Positions 54,313 to 63,339 are shown, counted from the first letter of the stretch. The stretch is DNA of 64,000 nt from Nitrospira sp. (GCA_024760505.1 CP058931.1:806001-870000); one strand, 5' to 3'. Notes: generated by a model not told the origin, from the sequence alone. Made by a program: numbers and translations.

Positions 54313-54600
54313 ATGGAAATACCAACATATAAAGAACTGTTGAAATTGATGTGGTTTCTGGTATGGCGACACGTGGTGATTCTGATGTTTGTGAGTATGA
54401 CGATCGGGTGGGCGGTTCCTGTGATCTTCAATAGCACGATCTCTGAAGACTCTCAGTATATTTTAGAAATCTGCATTTATGGAGTGTTATTCTTCGGCAT
54501 CACCCCGTTTATTTTGAAGACCCTGTTTCAAAAACAATTTCAAGGCTTTCAAGTCATCTTCCAACGCGAACCCGACTCACCACCACTTTCCTCATCATAA
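54313..54600 (+). CDS. Small two-span membrane protein
   Basis: A 95-residue protein with two hydrophobic segments (VVILMFVSMTIGWAVPVIF and ILEICIYGVLFFGITPFIL) and a polar tail. GACAAAGGAGTCGT before the ATG is a good ribosome binding site. No family recognised; it lies between two repeat elements in the accessory part of the window. Confidence 0.65.
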   Translation: MEIPTYKELLKLMWFLVWRHVVILMFVSMTIGWAVPVIFNSTISEDSQYILEICIYGVLFFGITPFILKTLFQKQFQGFQVIFQREPDSPPLSSS

Positions 54601-54683
54601 TATTGAGTTCATTCAGCATATGATGATTTCGGTCTTCTTCCGGTGTGTCACTGCAATATTCGTCTCTCCTTGTCCGACGCCTG

Positions 54684-54882
54684 CCATCTGGCCTAAAGGA
54701 GGGACGCTCTCATCAACTGGCGGGCCTTGTTTGAGTCCTTCGGCATGGCTCAGGATAGACTCCGCGAGTTGGCCCGCCCTCCTCAGATTCGCCTCCCTCC
54801 GCTCCCATAAGGCCAGATGGGGCGTCACTGGTTTTGGGTCCTTTTGCCGAAACAAAAGGCCTGCCCTGAGCCAAGCCGAAGG
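54684..54882. repeat. Imperfect inverted repeat of about 200 bp
   Basis: CCATCTGGCCTAA (54684-54696) is inverted at 54808-54820, and CCTTCGGCATGGCTCAGGAT (54737-54756) is inverted at 54861-54882 as CTGCCCTGAGCCAAGCCGAAGG. A copy of the second arm lies at 40601. The region 54601-55089 holds no accepted gene. Confidence 0.65.
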
Positions 54883-55089
54883 GGCCTCGTCTGCCGGGCC
54901 GAAACCCGGCAATACGGGAAATACCGTGGGGGCGAGATTTGGCAACACAAATACAATCCCTTCACCTTCCAACAAATTTCTGAACCCCCCATGATGTATT
55001 CCTTTGAATTCAAACCATCATATGATAAACCAAGAACCTTAAACGCTCTATGATCAAAATATTCGCTCAATACACATTCTGAAACTCAT

Positions 55090-55863
55090 ATGAAAATCGC
55101 CACCTGGAACGTCAACTCGATTAAAGTCCGGATCCCCCACTTGATGGAATGGGTCAAACAGGCCAACCCGGACATTGTCCTGCTCCAAGAACTCAAAACC
55201 ACTGAGGACCAGTTCCCCAGAATGGCAATCGAGGAGCTGGGCTATAATATGGCCATAGTCGGACAAAAAACCTACAACGGAGTCGCAATCCTCTCCAAAG
55301 CCCCAATTGATATCGAATACACCTCACTCCCTGGTGCCCCTTCTGACGAACAAGCCCGCTACGTGGAAGCGGTGGTGGGAAACGTTCGAGTCGCTTCAAT
55401 TTATTTACCCAATGGGAATCCGGTGGAAACCGAGAAGTTTACATATAAACTTGCCTGGCTGGATCGACTGATCACGCATGCGCATTCGCTCTTAGCCCTG
55501 GAAGAAGCCGTGGTGTTAGGGGGAGACTTTAACGTCTGTCCCACAGACCATGACGTCTATGATCCAAAGGGATTTGCCGATGACGCCCTCTGCCGTCCAG
55601 AATCCCGTGCCCGCTTTCGCGCCCTCTGCCATCTCGGGTACACCGATGCCCTTCGAGCCCTGCACCCCGAATTGGGGCTCTACACCTATTGGGATTACCA
55701 GGCCGGCCGATGGAATCGGGACGAAGGGCTCCGCATCGACCATCTCCTGCTCTCTCCACAAGCTGCCGATCGCTTGGTTGCTTCGGATGTGGATCGCGGG
55801 CCTCGCGGAATGGACAAACCTTCCGATCACACCCCCGTCTGGTGTGAACTGTCCTCCTTGTGA
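55090..55863 (+). CDS. xth: Exodeoxyribonuclease III
   Basis: The 257-residue enzyme is an AP endonuclease and 3'-5' exonuclease of base-excision repair. Motifs are ATWNVNSIKVR, VLLQELKTTEDQFP (catalytic Glu), YNGVAILSK, LGGDFNVCPTDHDVYDPKGF, RIDHLLLSP and DKPSDHTPVWCEL (His). Length is normal. It is notable that another base-excision enzyme, endonuclease III, is disrupted in this same window. Confidence 0.95.
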   Translation: MKIATWNVNSIKVRIPHLMEWVKQANPDIVLLQELKTTEDQFPRMAIEELGYNMAIVGQKTYNGVAILSKAPIDIEYTSLPGAPSDEQARYVEAVVGNVRVASIYLPNGNPVETEKFTYKLAWLDRLITHAHSLLALEEAVVLGGDFNVCPTDHDVYDPKGFADDALCRPESRARFRALCHLGYTDALRALHPELGLYTYWDYQAGRWNRDEGLRIDHLLLSPQAADRLVASDVDRGPRGMDKPSDHTPVWCELSSL

Positions 55864-55970
55864 TCTGGTTGGCCGGAAGTTTCTGACTATTAAGCCAGTG
55901 GGTGATTTCTGCTTTCTGGCTATCGGTCTTTTGTCTGTGGGAAGATATGCGAAAATAAACGGCGATCATG

Positions 55971-55994
55971 TCAAATAGGGTACACCCTATTTGA
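55971..55994. promoter_or_regulatory. Perfect inverted repeat, operator- or terminator-like
   Basis: Arms TCAAATAGGGT (55971-55981) and ACCCTATTTGA (55984-55994) are perfectly inverted around AC. CTATTTGAGAG from the right arm recurs at 56067-56077. The site lies 107 bp after xth and about 300 bp before the secreted-protein genes. There is no T tract, so an operator is as likely as a terminator. The remaining spacer 55864-56288 holds no gene. Confidence 0.5.
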
Positions 55995-56288
55995 GAGGGC
56001 ATGAAAATGGCACAAAAATCTATAAAGTGGTTATGAATAGTGATGATTATATTTTTGAGGAAAACTCTATTTGAGAGTAATTTCCGTATTCTACCCTTGT
56101 GAATACGCATTGAATGTGAAGTAAAATGTCATCCCGGCAGAAAAAAAGACGCTGCCTTTTTTCTTCTTCCAGTCCCTTTCTCGAAGCTTTCTTCTTGGGT
56201 TTCTTTTCTGATCCTAATTGCATTATTTCAGCGATTGTGTGGTAATAGGTTCCCAACCTTTTTAGCCAAGCTTAAAGGAGAGCCTTTT

Positions 56289-56732
56289 ATGAAAACCATG
56301 GTGTCTTTTTGGTGTCTATCTGTTTTTTTTATCCTTTTTTTAATCAGTAATTCCTTTGCAGAACCGGAAAAAGAAAAGGGTTGGTATGTTTTTGACATCC
56401 CAACTGGGCATCAAGATGGGGGTATCAGAACAATAGTCTTATGTCCAAATAATTCTGCGCGTTTCCAAAGTGCCGGCTCAAACGAGAGTCCACAGATTTC
56501 TATAAATTGCAAGGGACAAGTTGGCCCTCCTCTTAAACCTGTTGGGATTCTTCACCCGATAGAATATGTAGAATCTGTGACGAATTCCAATAAAAAAATT
56601 AAGGAGGCAGAGGACAGGCTATGGCATGAACAAATAAATCCAATGTTCACGCAAATGAAAAAAGACCTTAAAAAGGAAATCATGAATGAGCTCAAAAGTG
56701 AAATCCAAAATGCTATCCAAAGAGGCAAGTGA
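56289..56732 (+). CDS. Secreted protein of unknown function
   Basis: A 147-residue protein with a signal peptide (FWCLSVFFILFLISNSFAEP). The mature N-terminal part has two Cys (VLCPNNSARF and ISINCKGQV). The C-terminal third is a charged helix (MFTQMKKDLKKEIMNELKSE) likely to form a coiled coil. TTAAAGGAGAGCC before ATG 56289 decides the start against the frame from 56235. It is AT-rich and is followed by the 800-residue secreted protein 34 bp later, suggesting a joint role. Confidence 0.7.
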   Translation: MKTMVSFWCLSVFFILFLISNSFAEPEKEKGWYVFDIPTGHQDGGIRTIVLCPNNSARFQSAGSNESPQISINCKGQVGPPLKPVGILHPIEYVESVTNSNKKIKEAEDRLWHEQINPMFTQMKKDLKKEIMNELKSEIQNAIQRGK

Positions 56733-56766
56733 TTTTTTTGACCTATATAGAAAACCTCAAGAGGAT

Positions 56767-59169
56767 ATGAACACAGAGAAAATTTTTTGGATTTTGGTTG
56801 GCTGCCTCCTCCTACTTTTCCTGGGTAATTCAGAAGGTAGCCGCGCTGAAACTTTTCCCGATTATCTGCATACGCGGGAACGGGTACAGTCTCCCGATGG
56901 CTCAGAGGCGGCCGCTCGTGAATTCAACTATAAATTGAATAGAAAAGCATCAGTGTTCTTGGATAATGGGCCACACTCAGAGATTGGCTTTGCAGTATTA
57001 GTCGGAGAAGAGTCGGAAAAATTCATTAAAGAACGTTGCCAACAAGACAATACCACTAAGCAAAAATGTTTTGAAGAGTTTTCCGGTGATCCAATGGCGG
57101 TGCTTGCCATCGAGCAGGCCTTAGCTACAGACGATGCGTTAAAAAAGGATGCGGAGTTTTACACGAAAATTGGCATTAACGACCAACAACGTCAGGAGTA
57201 TCTTGAGAACACGTATCTTGCTTTTAAGAAGAGCAATTTCAAAGAAGGTGATGTTTCACCAAAAGAGCGAATTCGTGAGCGGATAGAAGGTCTTGCTGGA
57301 GCCAATCGTTTAAAAGAATTAGATGATCTCGCTATAGGTAAGGAACCCAAAAGTGCTCTCCAAGCTGCCAAGGAAAGCCTGAATACAGACGTGGGAAGGG
57401 CACGAAATTTCACAACAAGTAAATTCTTTCCCAAAGACTGGGAGAAGACAGCACAAGGTGCCTTGGAAAAAATTGAAAAGGCTGATGCAGCAGTTAAAAC
57501 TGGCATTCGGGATATAGCGGCCACTAACTTGAAATTTTTCACGAACGCTGAGAATGCTTCAAAGTTCGCGAAACAGGTAGCAACCTTTCTAGGTGCAGAA
57601 TCTAAGGTTTTGAAAGATATTACGACTATTGCGGAGTCAGCCGAGAAAGGGAAAAAGGCTTTTGGTGCGTTGATGACACTTGGCCGCGCGTCGGCTGGAG
57701 ATATTACGGCATATGCTAATGCGGCAGGCGCGATAGCTTCCCTCTTTGGGAATGATGGTGGTGGAGGTCCGTCGCCGGTCATAGAAGCACTTAATGAGGT
57801 GCTGCAGAACCAGAAAGAAATGATTCAGCGGTTAGATTTCATTATCGCTCAGCTCGACCGGGTCTCTAACCATCTTGTCGATATTCATAGGGATATCGTC
57901 ATTATCGATCAAAATGTTCGTTTAGTACTTGAGGGGCAACAAGAATTGTTGTCCAAAGAGTTCAGGGTGTCATGCAGGGGTAATTTTGAGAAAATATCTA
58001 AGGATGGGGAGGTCGCTAAGGCGATTGAAGCACACCGATTTGACCATTATGCTTACCCTTACGATTTGGGTGTTTATCAAAAAATTGTGGATAAGGGTGT
58101 AAGGCTTCGCCAAGAAAATGGATTTGTCACAAACTGCTCGATCGGCATTCAGGGTTTGTTTATTGGAATGAATGTTGGTCCTTCAACAGTCTTTTTGCTT
58201 GAAAAGACCGAAGGGAGTCAGAATTTAGAACGGTACAACCATAAGGTGGCGGAATTCATGGCCGCCTATAAGACGACTTTTCCCAATGATGCAATATCCA
58301 AGATGGGGGAGATAGAACTGCGAGTCTTAGCCTCGATTCCTGCAACGAGATTGGGCGCAGTGGATGAAAAGGTTTCCAAAATAAAGGGTAAGACGTATAC
58401 ATTTGGAGCGAACGATAACCAAACCCTGGAACCTTTCTTGAGAAAGAGCTATGACCCCTATAGAACAAGCGTATTTCAGAAACATTTATATGAGACGTTA
58501 CCCTATGTCTGGATAAATGTAACCCCACCATCAGATTGCAATAAGAATTCGTGCGAAGGCTTGGTGAATTTTGAGTCCGCTACGCATATCAATGCCTTGC
58601 TGGATTCTCTTCATTTTAATCTTTTTGTGTCGGCTAATGAGGCCTTACTTCAGGGCGATGTCTTGCTGCCTATGCTACATAAAGCTTTAACTGCGGAAAA
58701 GCATGAGGACTTGAGAAATGATGCCTATAGAATATTGAGCGTGAATAACCTTCTTAAAGAGAATTACCTTCGATATCTAATTTATAGAAGTTATCATGAC
58801 CATACGAGAGCTGCCTATAGGTCCCACTATGTCTTTTTGAATGATCTACTTATCTTAGAAACGTACTTTGGCTCGACCTGGAATTTTGAAAGAAAAGCTA
58901 TTGATTCCGAAAAAATTCCCAAAAGCAATGAGATGCCTATTCAAATGCCTTTGCATATTAAAATGCCTTGTGTGGAAAAATTGGAAGATACAAAATGGTT
59001 GGATTGTTCTTACTCTCTTCCGACTCCGGATACATTTATGTCTGACGAGTACAAACATAGTTTAGCCACGAAAGAATTAGCTCGGGCTCGAGCCCAAGGC
59101 AATAAACTGCTTTCGGTTATTCAAGCCTATCACCCTGAAAATGTCGAGATTAATAAATCCGGATTATAA
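56767..59169 (+). CDS. Large secreted helical protein of unknown function
   Basis: About 800 residues with a signal peptide (IFWILVGCLLLLFLGNSEGS). Residues 190-310 are Ala/Lys-rich helices (KADAAVKTGIRDIAATN), then a hydrophobic Ala/Gly stretch (ITAYANAAGAIASLFG), GGGGPSP, and a coiled coil (EMIQRLDFIIAQLDRVSNHL, IVIIDQNVRLVLEGQQELL). The C-terminal half has paired Cys. The helical, hydrophobic-hairpin layout is reminiscent of pore-forming or membrane-inserting proteins, but no family is recognised and this is inference. The frame opens at 56686; ATG 56767 gives the signal peptide. Confidence 0.7.
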   Translation: MNTEKIFWILVGCLLLLFLGNSEGSRAETFPDYLHTRERVQSPDGSEAAAREFNYKLNRKASVFLDNGPHSEIGFAVLVGEESEKFIKERCQQDNTTKQKCFEEFSGDPMAVLAIEQALATDDALKKDAEFYTKIGINDQQRQEYLENTYLAFKKSNFKEGDVSPKERIRERIEGLAGANRLKELDDLAIGKEPKSALQAAKESLNTDVGRARNFTTSKFFPKDWEKTAQGALEKIEKADAAVKTGIRDIAATNLKFFTNAENASKFAKQVATFLGAESKVLKDITTIAESAEKGKKAFGALMTLGRASAGDITAYANAAGAIASLFGNDGGGGPSPVIEALNEVLQNQKEMIQRLDFIIAQLDRVSNHLVDIHRDIVIIDQNVRLVLEGQQELLSKEFRVSCRGNFEKISKDGEVAKAIEAHRFDHYAYPYDLGVYQKIVDKGVRLRQENGFVTNCSIGIQGLFIGMNVGPSTVFLLEKTEGSQNLERYNHKVAEFMAAYKTTFPNDAISKMGEIELRVLASIPATRLGAVDEKVSKIKGKTYTFGANDNQTLEPFLRKSYDPYRTSVFQKHLYETLPYVWINVTPPSDCNKNSCEGLVNFESATHINALLDSLHFNLFVSANEALLQGDVLLPMLHKALTAEKHEDLRNDAYRILSVNNLLKENYLRYLIYRSYHDHTRAAYRSHYVFLNDLLILETYFGSTWNFERKAIDSEKIPKSNEMPIQMPLHIKMPCVEKLEDTKWLDCSYSLPTPDTFMSDEYKHSLATKELARARAQGNKLLSVIQAYHPENVEINKSGL

Positions 59170-59314
59170 ATAAGAGGCATCTAATCAATTCCCGAGACTT
59201 CTGGGGTTAAGCTCCATTAGCATAGTTAATTTCTGGTTTTGTAAAAACCACAAATAGGAAAACACGCAATATCAACACTTTACACAATCATAGCCCCATG
59301 CTATTTTTGCTTTT

Positions 59315-59950
59315 ATGAGTAAAAAGAATAAAGCAAAAATTAAAAATGCGCCATGGAACAAGGACAAAGCGGTCGGTCAAATGATGCCGTTTACGCCGGA
59401 ACAGGCTCAAGTCATTCGGTCTTTGTTAACGACGGAAAAAAAGATTCGGGATTTGGCGCTCTTTAATGTGGGGATCGATACGATGCTCCGAGCATCTGAC
59501 CTGCTTCGGCTATCGACCGCCGATATCACCGATCATCACGGAGATGTGGTGAGTGAGATTAATATCCGGCAGAAGAAAACCAACCGAGGGCATCTGGTCG
59601 CCTTATCTCCGGAGACACGAGACAGTCTGGCCGATTGGATTCTCTACAGTGGTAAGAAATCAGAGGACTATCTATGGACAAGTATTGGCAACCGCAAAAC
59701 CCGCCCTCACTTGACCCGAGAACAATATGCCAATCTGGTCAAACAGTGGGCGTACTTAGCTCGTCTGGACCCGAAACGGCATAGTACCCATTCCATGCGT
59801 CGCACAAAATCAGCCGTCATCTATGAGAAAACCCAAAACCTTGCAGCGTGTCAGCAACTCCTAGGGCACAAAAGTATCGGGAGCACCGCCCTCTATTTAG
59901 GCGTGGATCAGCGGAAAGCCCTCGACTTGGCGAAGCGGATTAAAATCTGA
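59315..59950 (+). CDS. Tyrosine recombinase, catalytic domain only
   Basis: A 211-residue site-specific recombinase of the phage integrase family. Arg is in TMLRASDLLRL, Lys in RQKKTNRGHLV, His-x-x-Arg in HSMRRTKSA, then LGHKSIGSTALYLGV with His and the nucleophile Tyr. The N-terminal core-binding domain of most integrases is absent; size is like FimB/FimE-type inverting recombinases. It stands alone, with no clear invertible segment or attachment sites seen. It may have moved the accessory genes around it. Confidence 0.88.
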   Translation: MSKKNKAKIKNAPWNKDKAVGQMMPFTPEQAQVIRSLLTTEKKIRDLALFNVGIDTMLRASDLLRLSTADITDHHGDVVSEINIRQKKTNRGHLVALSPETRDSLADWILYSGKKSEDYLWTSIGNRKTRPHLTREQYANLVKQWAYLARLDPKRHSTHSMRRTKSAVIYEKTQNLAACQQLLGHKSIGSTALYLGVDQRKALDLAKRIKI

Positions 59951-60049
59951 AATTTCTGACGACAGAAATGTTAACCAGGAGGTCCAGCGAAAGCAGGTTT
60001 TATTCACCAAATATGTAACGGTAGTTATCCTTCATGGAGACTCTGTGTC

Positions 60050-60085
60050 ATGGAAGAAAAAACTTGGATTGATTACATATCGGCT
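60050..60085 (+). pseudogene. 5' end of a membrane-protein gene cut by an insertion sequence
   Basis: ATG at 60050 opens MEEKTWIDYISA, the first 12 codons of a gene that continues at 61420 after the IS4-type element. Removing the element and one copy of the 9-bp duplication ATATCGGCT gives an uninterrupted frame of about 182 codons (IDYISAIGSIATPILVLLL). Confidence 0.85.
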
Positions 60086-61410
60086 CACTACTGTCCGGTT
60101 AACTGAGTCGCCTTTCGGCCTAAGCGCATGAATGAATTACATGTTTTGGCAAATTTGGATGGTGTCGACTTGAACGGCGACCCGCCTTCAGGTGATTGTC
60201 CCCCGGGTAACCCCCGGAGGATTCACGATGTATGTCGGCCAAACCCTGTTTGCGCAACTGATGGATTGCTTGCCTTGGACCACGTTTTCCCGAATCGTCG
60301 CCCGCTATGGTGGCGATTATCGTATTCGGACGCTGCCCTGCACCGAACACTTTCGGATCTTGGCCTTTGCTCAGTTGACCTATCGCGAAAGCCTGCGCGA
60401 TATCGAGGTCTGTCTGTCGGCGCAAGCCGCCAAGCTGTATCACATGGGAATTCGCACCCCGGTGAAACGGGCCACGCTGGCCGATGCCAACGAGCGCCGA
60501 GACTGGCGGATCTATGCCGACTTCGCCCAGCGCTTGATCAAGCATGCGCACAAACTGTACGCCACAGAAGATCTGGGCCTGGACCTTGCGAACACGGTGT
60601 ACGCGCTGGACTCCACGACCATCGATCTGTGTCTGGCCCTGTTTCCGTGGGCCTCGTTTCGCCAGACCACGGCCGCGGTCAAACTGCACACCCTGTTGAA
60701 CCTTCGTGGGGCGATTCCCAGTTTTATCCATATTTCCAATGGGAAACTGCACGATGTCCACGCACTCGACCTGCTGCTTCCAGAGCCTGGAGCGGTGTAC
60801 GTCATGGATCGCGGGTACTTGGACTTCGAACGGCTGTTCACGCTGCATCAGGCCGGCGCCTTCTTTGTCACCCGTGCCAAGGCGAATGCCGACATGCGCC
60901 GCATCTATTCGGCCCCCAACGATCGGGAGCAGGGCATTCTGTGCGATCAGACCATCGCGTTGTCCGGATTCTACACGCAACAGAGGTATCCTGTTCATCT
61001 GCGTCGTATTCGGTTCAAAGATCTCGAGTCGGGCAAAGGCCTCATCTTCCTGACCAACCTCTTTGGTCCGCCAGCAACCACCATCTGTGCCTTGTACAAG
61101 GCTCGCTGGCAAGTCGAATTGTTTTTCAAATGGATCAAGCAGCATCTGCGCATCAAGCAGTTCTATGGCACCTCAGAGAATGCCGTGAAGGTGCAGATCT
61201 GGACCGCCGTGTCGGTCTACGTGCTCGTGGCCATCGTCAAGAAGCGGTTCACGCTGAATGCCTCACTCTACACATTACTACAGATTTTTTCCGTGACCCT
61301 ATTCGAGAAAATCCCTTTAACTCCGGAGTTTCTCAACACCAAAAACGATGGTGAAGATGAGATGTCTTGTAAACAATTGAATTTATTTCATTCTTAACCG
61401 GACAGTAGTG
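60086..61410 (+). mobile_element. IS4-type insertion sequence, 1325 bp, with 9-bp target duplication
   Basis: Perfect 17-bp terminal inverted repeats: CACTACTGTCCGGTTAA (60086-60102) and TTAACCGGACAGTAGTG (61394-61410). ATATCGGCT is duplicated directly outside (60077-60085 and 61411-61419). One intact transposase gene lies inside. Perfect ends and an exact duplication point to a recent insertion into the small membrane-protein gene. Confidence 0.95.
60228..61397 (+). CDS. IS4-family transposase
   Basis: The 389-residue transposase has the DDE core: VYALDSTTIDLCL (Asp), VYVMDRGYLDFERL (Asp) and the YREK-like YKARWQVELFFKWIKQHL (Glu). ATG 60228 follows GGAGGATTCACG, so I start there and not at 60192. 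The gene is complete; its stop lies 13 bp before the right end of the element. Confidence 0.93.
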   Translation: MYVGQTLFAQLMDCLPWTTFSRIVARYGGDYRIRTLPCTEHFRILAFAQLTYRESLRDIEVCLSAQAAKLYHMGIRTPVKRATLADANERRDWRIYADFAQRLIKHAHKLYATEDLGLDLANTVYALDSTTIDLCLALFPWASFRQTTAAVKLHTLLNLRGAIPSFIHISNGKLHDVHALDLLLPEPGAVYVMDRGYLDFERLFTLHQAGAFFVTRAKANADMRRIYSAPNDREQGILCDQTIALSGFYTQQRYPVHLRRIRFKDLESGKGLIFLTNLFGPPATTICALYKARWQVELFFKWIKQHLRIKQFYGTSENAVKVQIWTAVSVYVLVAIVKKRFTLNASLYTLLQIFSVTLFEKIPLTPEFLNTKNDGEDEMSCKQLNLFHS

Positions 61411-61929
61411 ATATCGGCTATTGGATCAATAGCCACTCCAATTTTGGTGTTACTACTTACCGCCGTTGGCTGGAAGTATCGTCAGTCCATCGAGAGGCGT
61501 ACTAATTTAGAAGAAAAGCTGAGGGATGATCGAATTGAAATATACAATCAAATACTTGAACCTTTTATCATATTACTAATGTCTGATGCCGCATGGCAGT
61601 CGGACAAAGAAAACAAAAAGAAGGATAAAAATGCTTTTGCCACCTCACAGATGCTTTCTCTTGAGTATCGAAAATTGGCATTCAGACTTTCATTAATAGG
61701 ATCGGATTCTGTTGTTATTGCGTACAATGACTTATTGAACCATTTTTATTCGCAAGCTGATCCAGAAAAACCGCAGGATGAACCAAATCTAAAAGTCATT
61801 TTGGAATTATTGGGAAACTTTTTATTAGAGATTCGTAGGAGTATGGGTAATGAAACAACAAAGCTTGATAACTGGTCTATGGTGGAATGGTTTATCAAGG
61901 ATGCTCGAAAAATAAGAAAAGGAAACTAG
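61408..61929 (+). CDS. Single-span membrane protein, 5' end replaced by an IS border
   Basis: The 173-codon frame starts with GTG whose bases are the last three of the IS4-type element. It lacks only the native first nine residues (MEEKTWIDY). One membrane span (AIGSIATPILVLLLTAVGW) is followed by a charged helix (ERRTNLEEKLRDDRIEIYNQ) and a soluble helical domain. The protein may still be made if the GTG is used, but no good ribosome binding site is seen. It is AT-rich like its neighbours. No family recognised. Confidence 0.6.
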   Translation: MISAIGSIATPILVLLLTAVGWKYRQSIERRTNLEEKLRDDRIEIYNQILEPFIILLMSDAAWQSDKENKKKDKNAFATSQMLSLEYRKLAFRLSLIGSDSVVIAYNDLLNHFYSQADPEKPQDEPNLKVILELLGNFLLEIRRSMGNETTKLDNWSMVEWFIKDARKIRKGN

Positions 61930-62042
61930 AATACCCAGACCCTGTATTTCTGAAGACAGAGGCATTTGCTGTTTCTTAGCAGACTGCCCAATTAAATCAT
62001 TGCATTGACCCCGCATTATTTCTGCATGGAAGGCAGGACGAG

Positions 62043-62324
62043 ATGAACAAGAAAAATATCACAACCATCACGCTTGAAGAGGCGATGAAGAGGAAGGGCA
62101 AAACGCGCAAGGATGCCCCTCCGGAGCCGCCCTTGCCCGAGGATTTTTGGAAACATGCGAAAGTGGTGCTTCCCGAGAGTCCGAAGGAACAAGTCACGAT
62201 TCGGTTAGATGCGGATATTTTGGAATGGTTTAAAGAACAAGGGCGCGGCTATCAAACCCGAATGAATGCCGTGCTGCGCTCCTATGTTGAAGCTCGAAAA
62301 GATGAAACGAGTGTGAAGCGGTAA
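62043..62324 (+). CDS. Orphan BrnA-family antitoxin
   Basis: A 93-residue protein whose C-terminal part (VTIRLDADILEWFKEQGRGY, then QTRMNAVLRSYVEA) is the ribbon-helix-helix domain of BrnA antitoxins. BrnA normally follows a BrnT toxin gene. The 113 bp upstream are too short for BrnT, and none follows. It may be a remnant, or a solo repressor. The start at ATG 62043 fits the family. Confidence 0.82.
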   Translation: MNKKNITTITLEEAMKRKGKTRKDAPPEPPLPEDFWKHAKVVLPESPKEQVTIRLDADILEWFKEQGRGYQTRMNAVLRSYVEARKDETSVKR

Positions 62325-62469
62325 ACCCACCTCTGATTGTTGGACGGGAAATTATTCGCTTTACCCATAATGGAAAATGGAAGGGTGTGAGTAAGTCTTT
62401 ATAATGCCAGCACGAAAAGCGTCTGATTTTCCGTAATCTATATTATCACATTATTTTGGCTATTGGGGG

Positions 62470-63339
62470 TCAGATTTTCCTGCTTCGCCTACCAGCCAAG
62501 ACCGCCAGAATATTGATGACAGAAAATGTTCCTTCTGCACAAAGCGCAGCCATTTGAAAATTAGCAGTTCTTTTGTGCTGGAGGGCTACTGCAAGCTGTA
62601 ATGCAGCTTTTGCGTGTTTTCTGGCTTCTTCGTTAGCTCCGCCTAATAATTCCCTTTCAAAATAAAATTCGAGCATTCTCTTGGCATCAGTGTCACTAGG
62701 ATGGATTCCATCTGAAGCTTTATGGAGTTCAGAATTATAAACCTGCTGAGCAACTGTTATAAGAACTTCTCGGCAAAGAAGTCCTACGGTTTGGTAATGC
62801 TCTTCCGTTTCAGCCGTTTCTAAGCGAAGGCGTGTCTCCTGTACCTGACGGTCTACTTTGGTCCAACCTGTTGGTTCTATAAAAACTTCACTCCTTCCGT
62901 CTGTTTTCTGCACGCTAAAAACAGGTTTTCCGGACATTTTTTTGATTTCGACAAGATGCCAACCGTCTTTTTGAAGTTCCCTATTAAATGTATTTACAAG
63001 TTCTTTAGCTTTCTCTGTGTCAGGCCTGACGACAGGATGAACAGTTTCACATAAAAACTTTATGAAGTCTTCATCCGACGCATAAAGAAGGTTAAAACGA
63101 GGATCGTAAAAGACCCAATCATCCTCCCAATCCGAGTTTAATTCTCTATGTTGTTGAATGTCGCCGGCAGCATTCTTAAATCTGCGATCATTCGATGGCA
63201 GATTAGCAAGATCGTAAAGCCGCGCCAGAAAGGCGTCTTCTGAAAGGCGGCCAGACCAATTCGATGTTAAATAATCAATGATGGCTCGCCGCGTAACCTC
63301 TGTAACAGAATTAATTTTTCTTTCCCTATCGTCAAACAT
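62470..63339 (-). CDS. AbiJ-NTD3-type protein, probable phage-defence gene
   Basis: A 289-residue protein. Its N-terminal half matches the AbiJ-NTD3 domain as I know it: VTEVTRRAIIDYLTSNWSGR, LARLYDLANLPSNDRRFKNA and DWEDDWVFYDPRFNLLY. The C-terminal half is helical (HYQTVGLLCREVLITVAQQV and AALQLAVALQHKRTANFQ), like the C-terminal domain of abortive-infection proteins. ATG 63339 is preferred to the frame start at 63426, which adds a hydrophobic tail not seen in the family. It follows an HNH-like gene by 49 bp. Confidence 0.75.
   Translation of the reverse strand: MFDDRERKINSVTEVTRRAIIDYLTSNWSGRLSEDAFLARLYDLANLPSNDRRFKNAAGDIQQHRELNSDWEDDWVFYDPRFNLLYASDEDFIKFLCETVHPVVRPDTEKAKELVNTFNRELQKDGWHLVEIKKMSGKPVFSVQKTDGRSEVFIEPTGWTKVDRQVQETRLRLETAETEEHYQTVGLLCREVLITVAQQVYNSELHKASDGIHPSDTDAKRMLEFYFERELLGGANEEARKHAKAALQLAVALQHKRTANFQMAALCAEGTFSVINILAVLAGRRSRKI

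Noticed and set aside
54620..54994. 124-codon frame before xth
   Set aside because: It lies across the nested inverted repeats, which explain its open frame, and lacks a start signal.
60120..61145. 341-codon minus-strand frame inside the IS4-type element
   Set aside because: It is a shadow of the transposase gene on the other strand.
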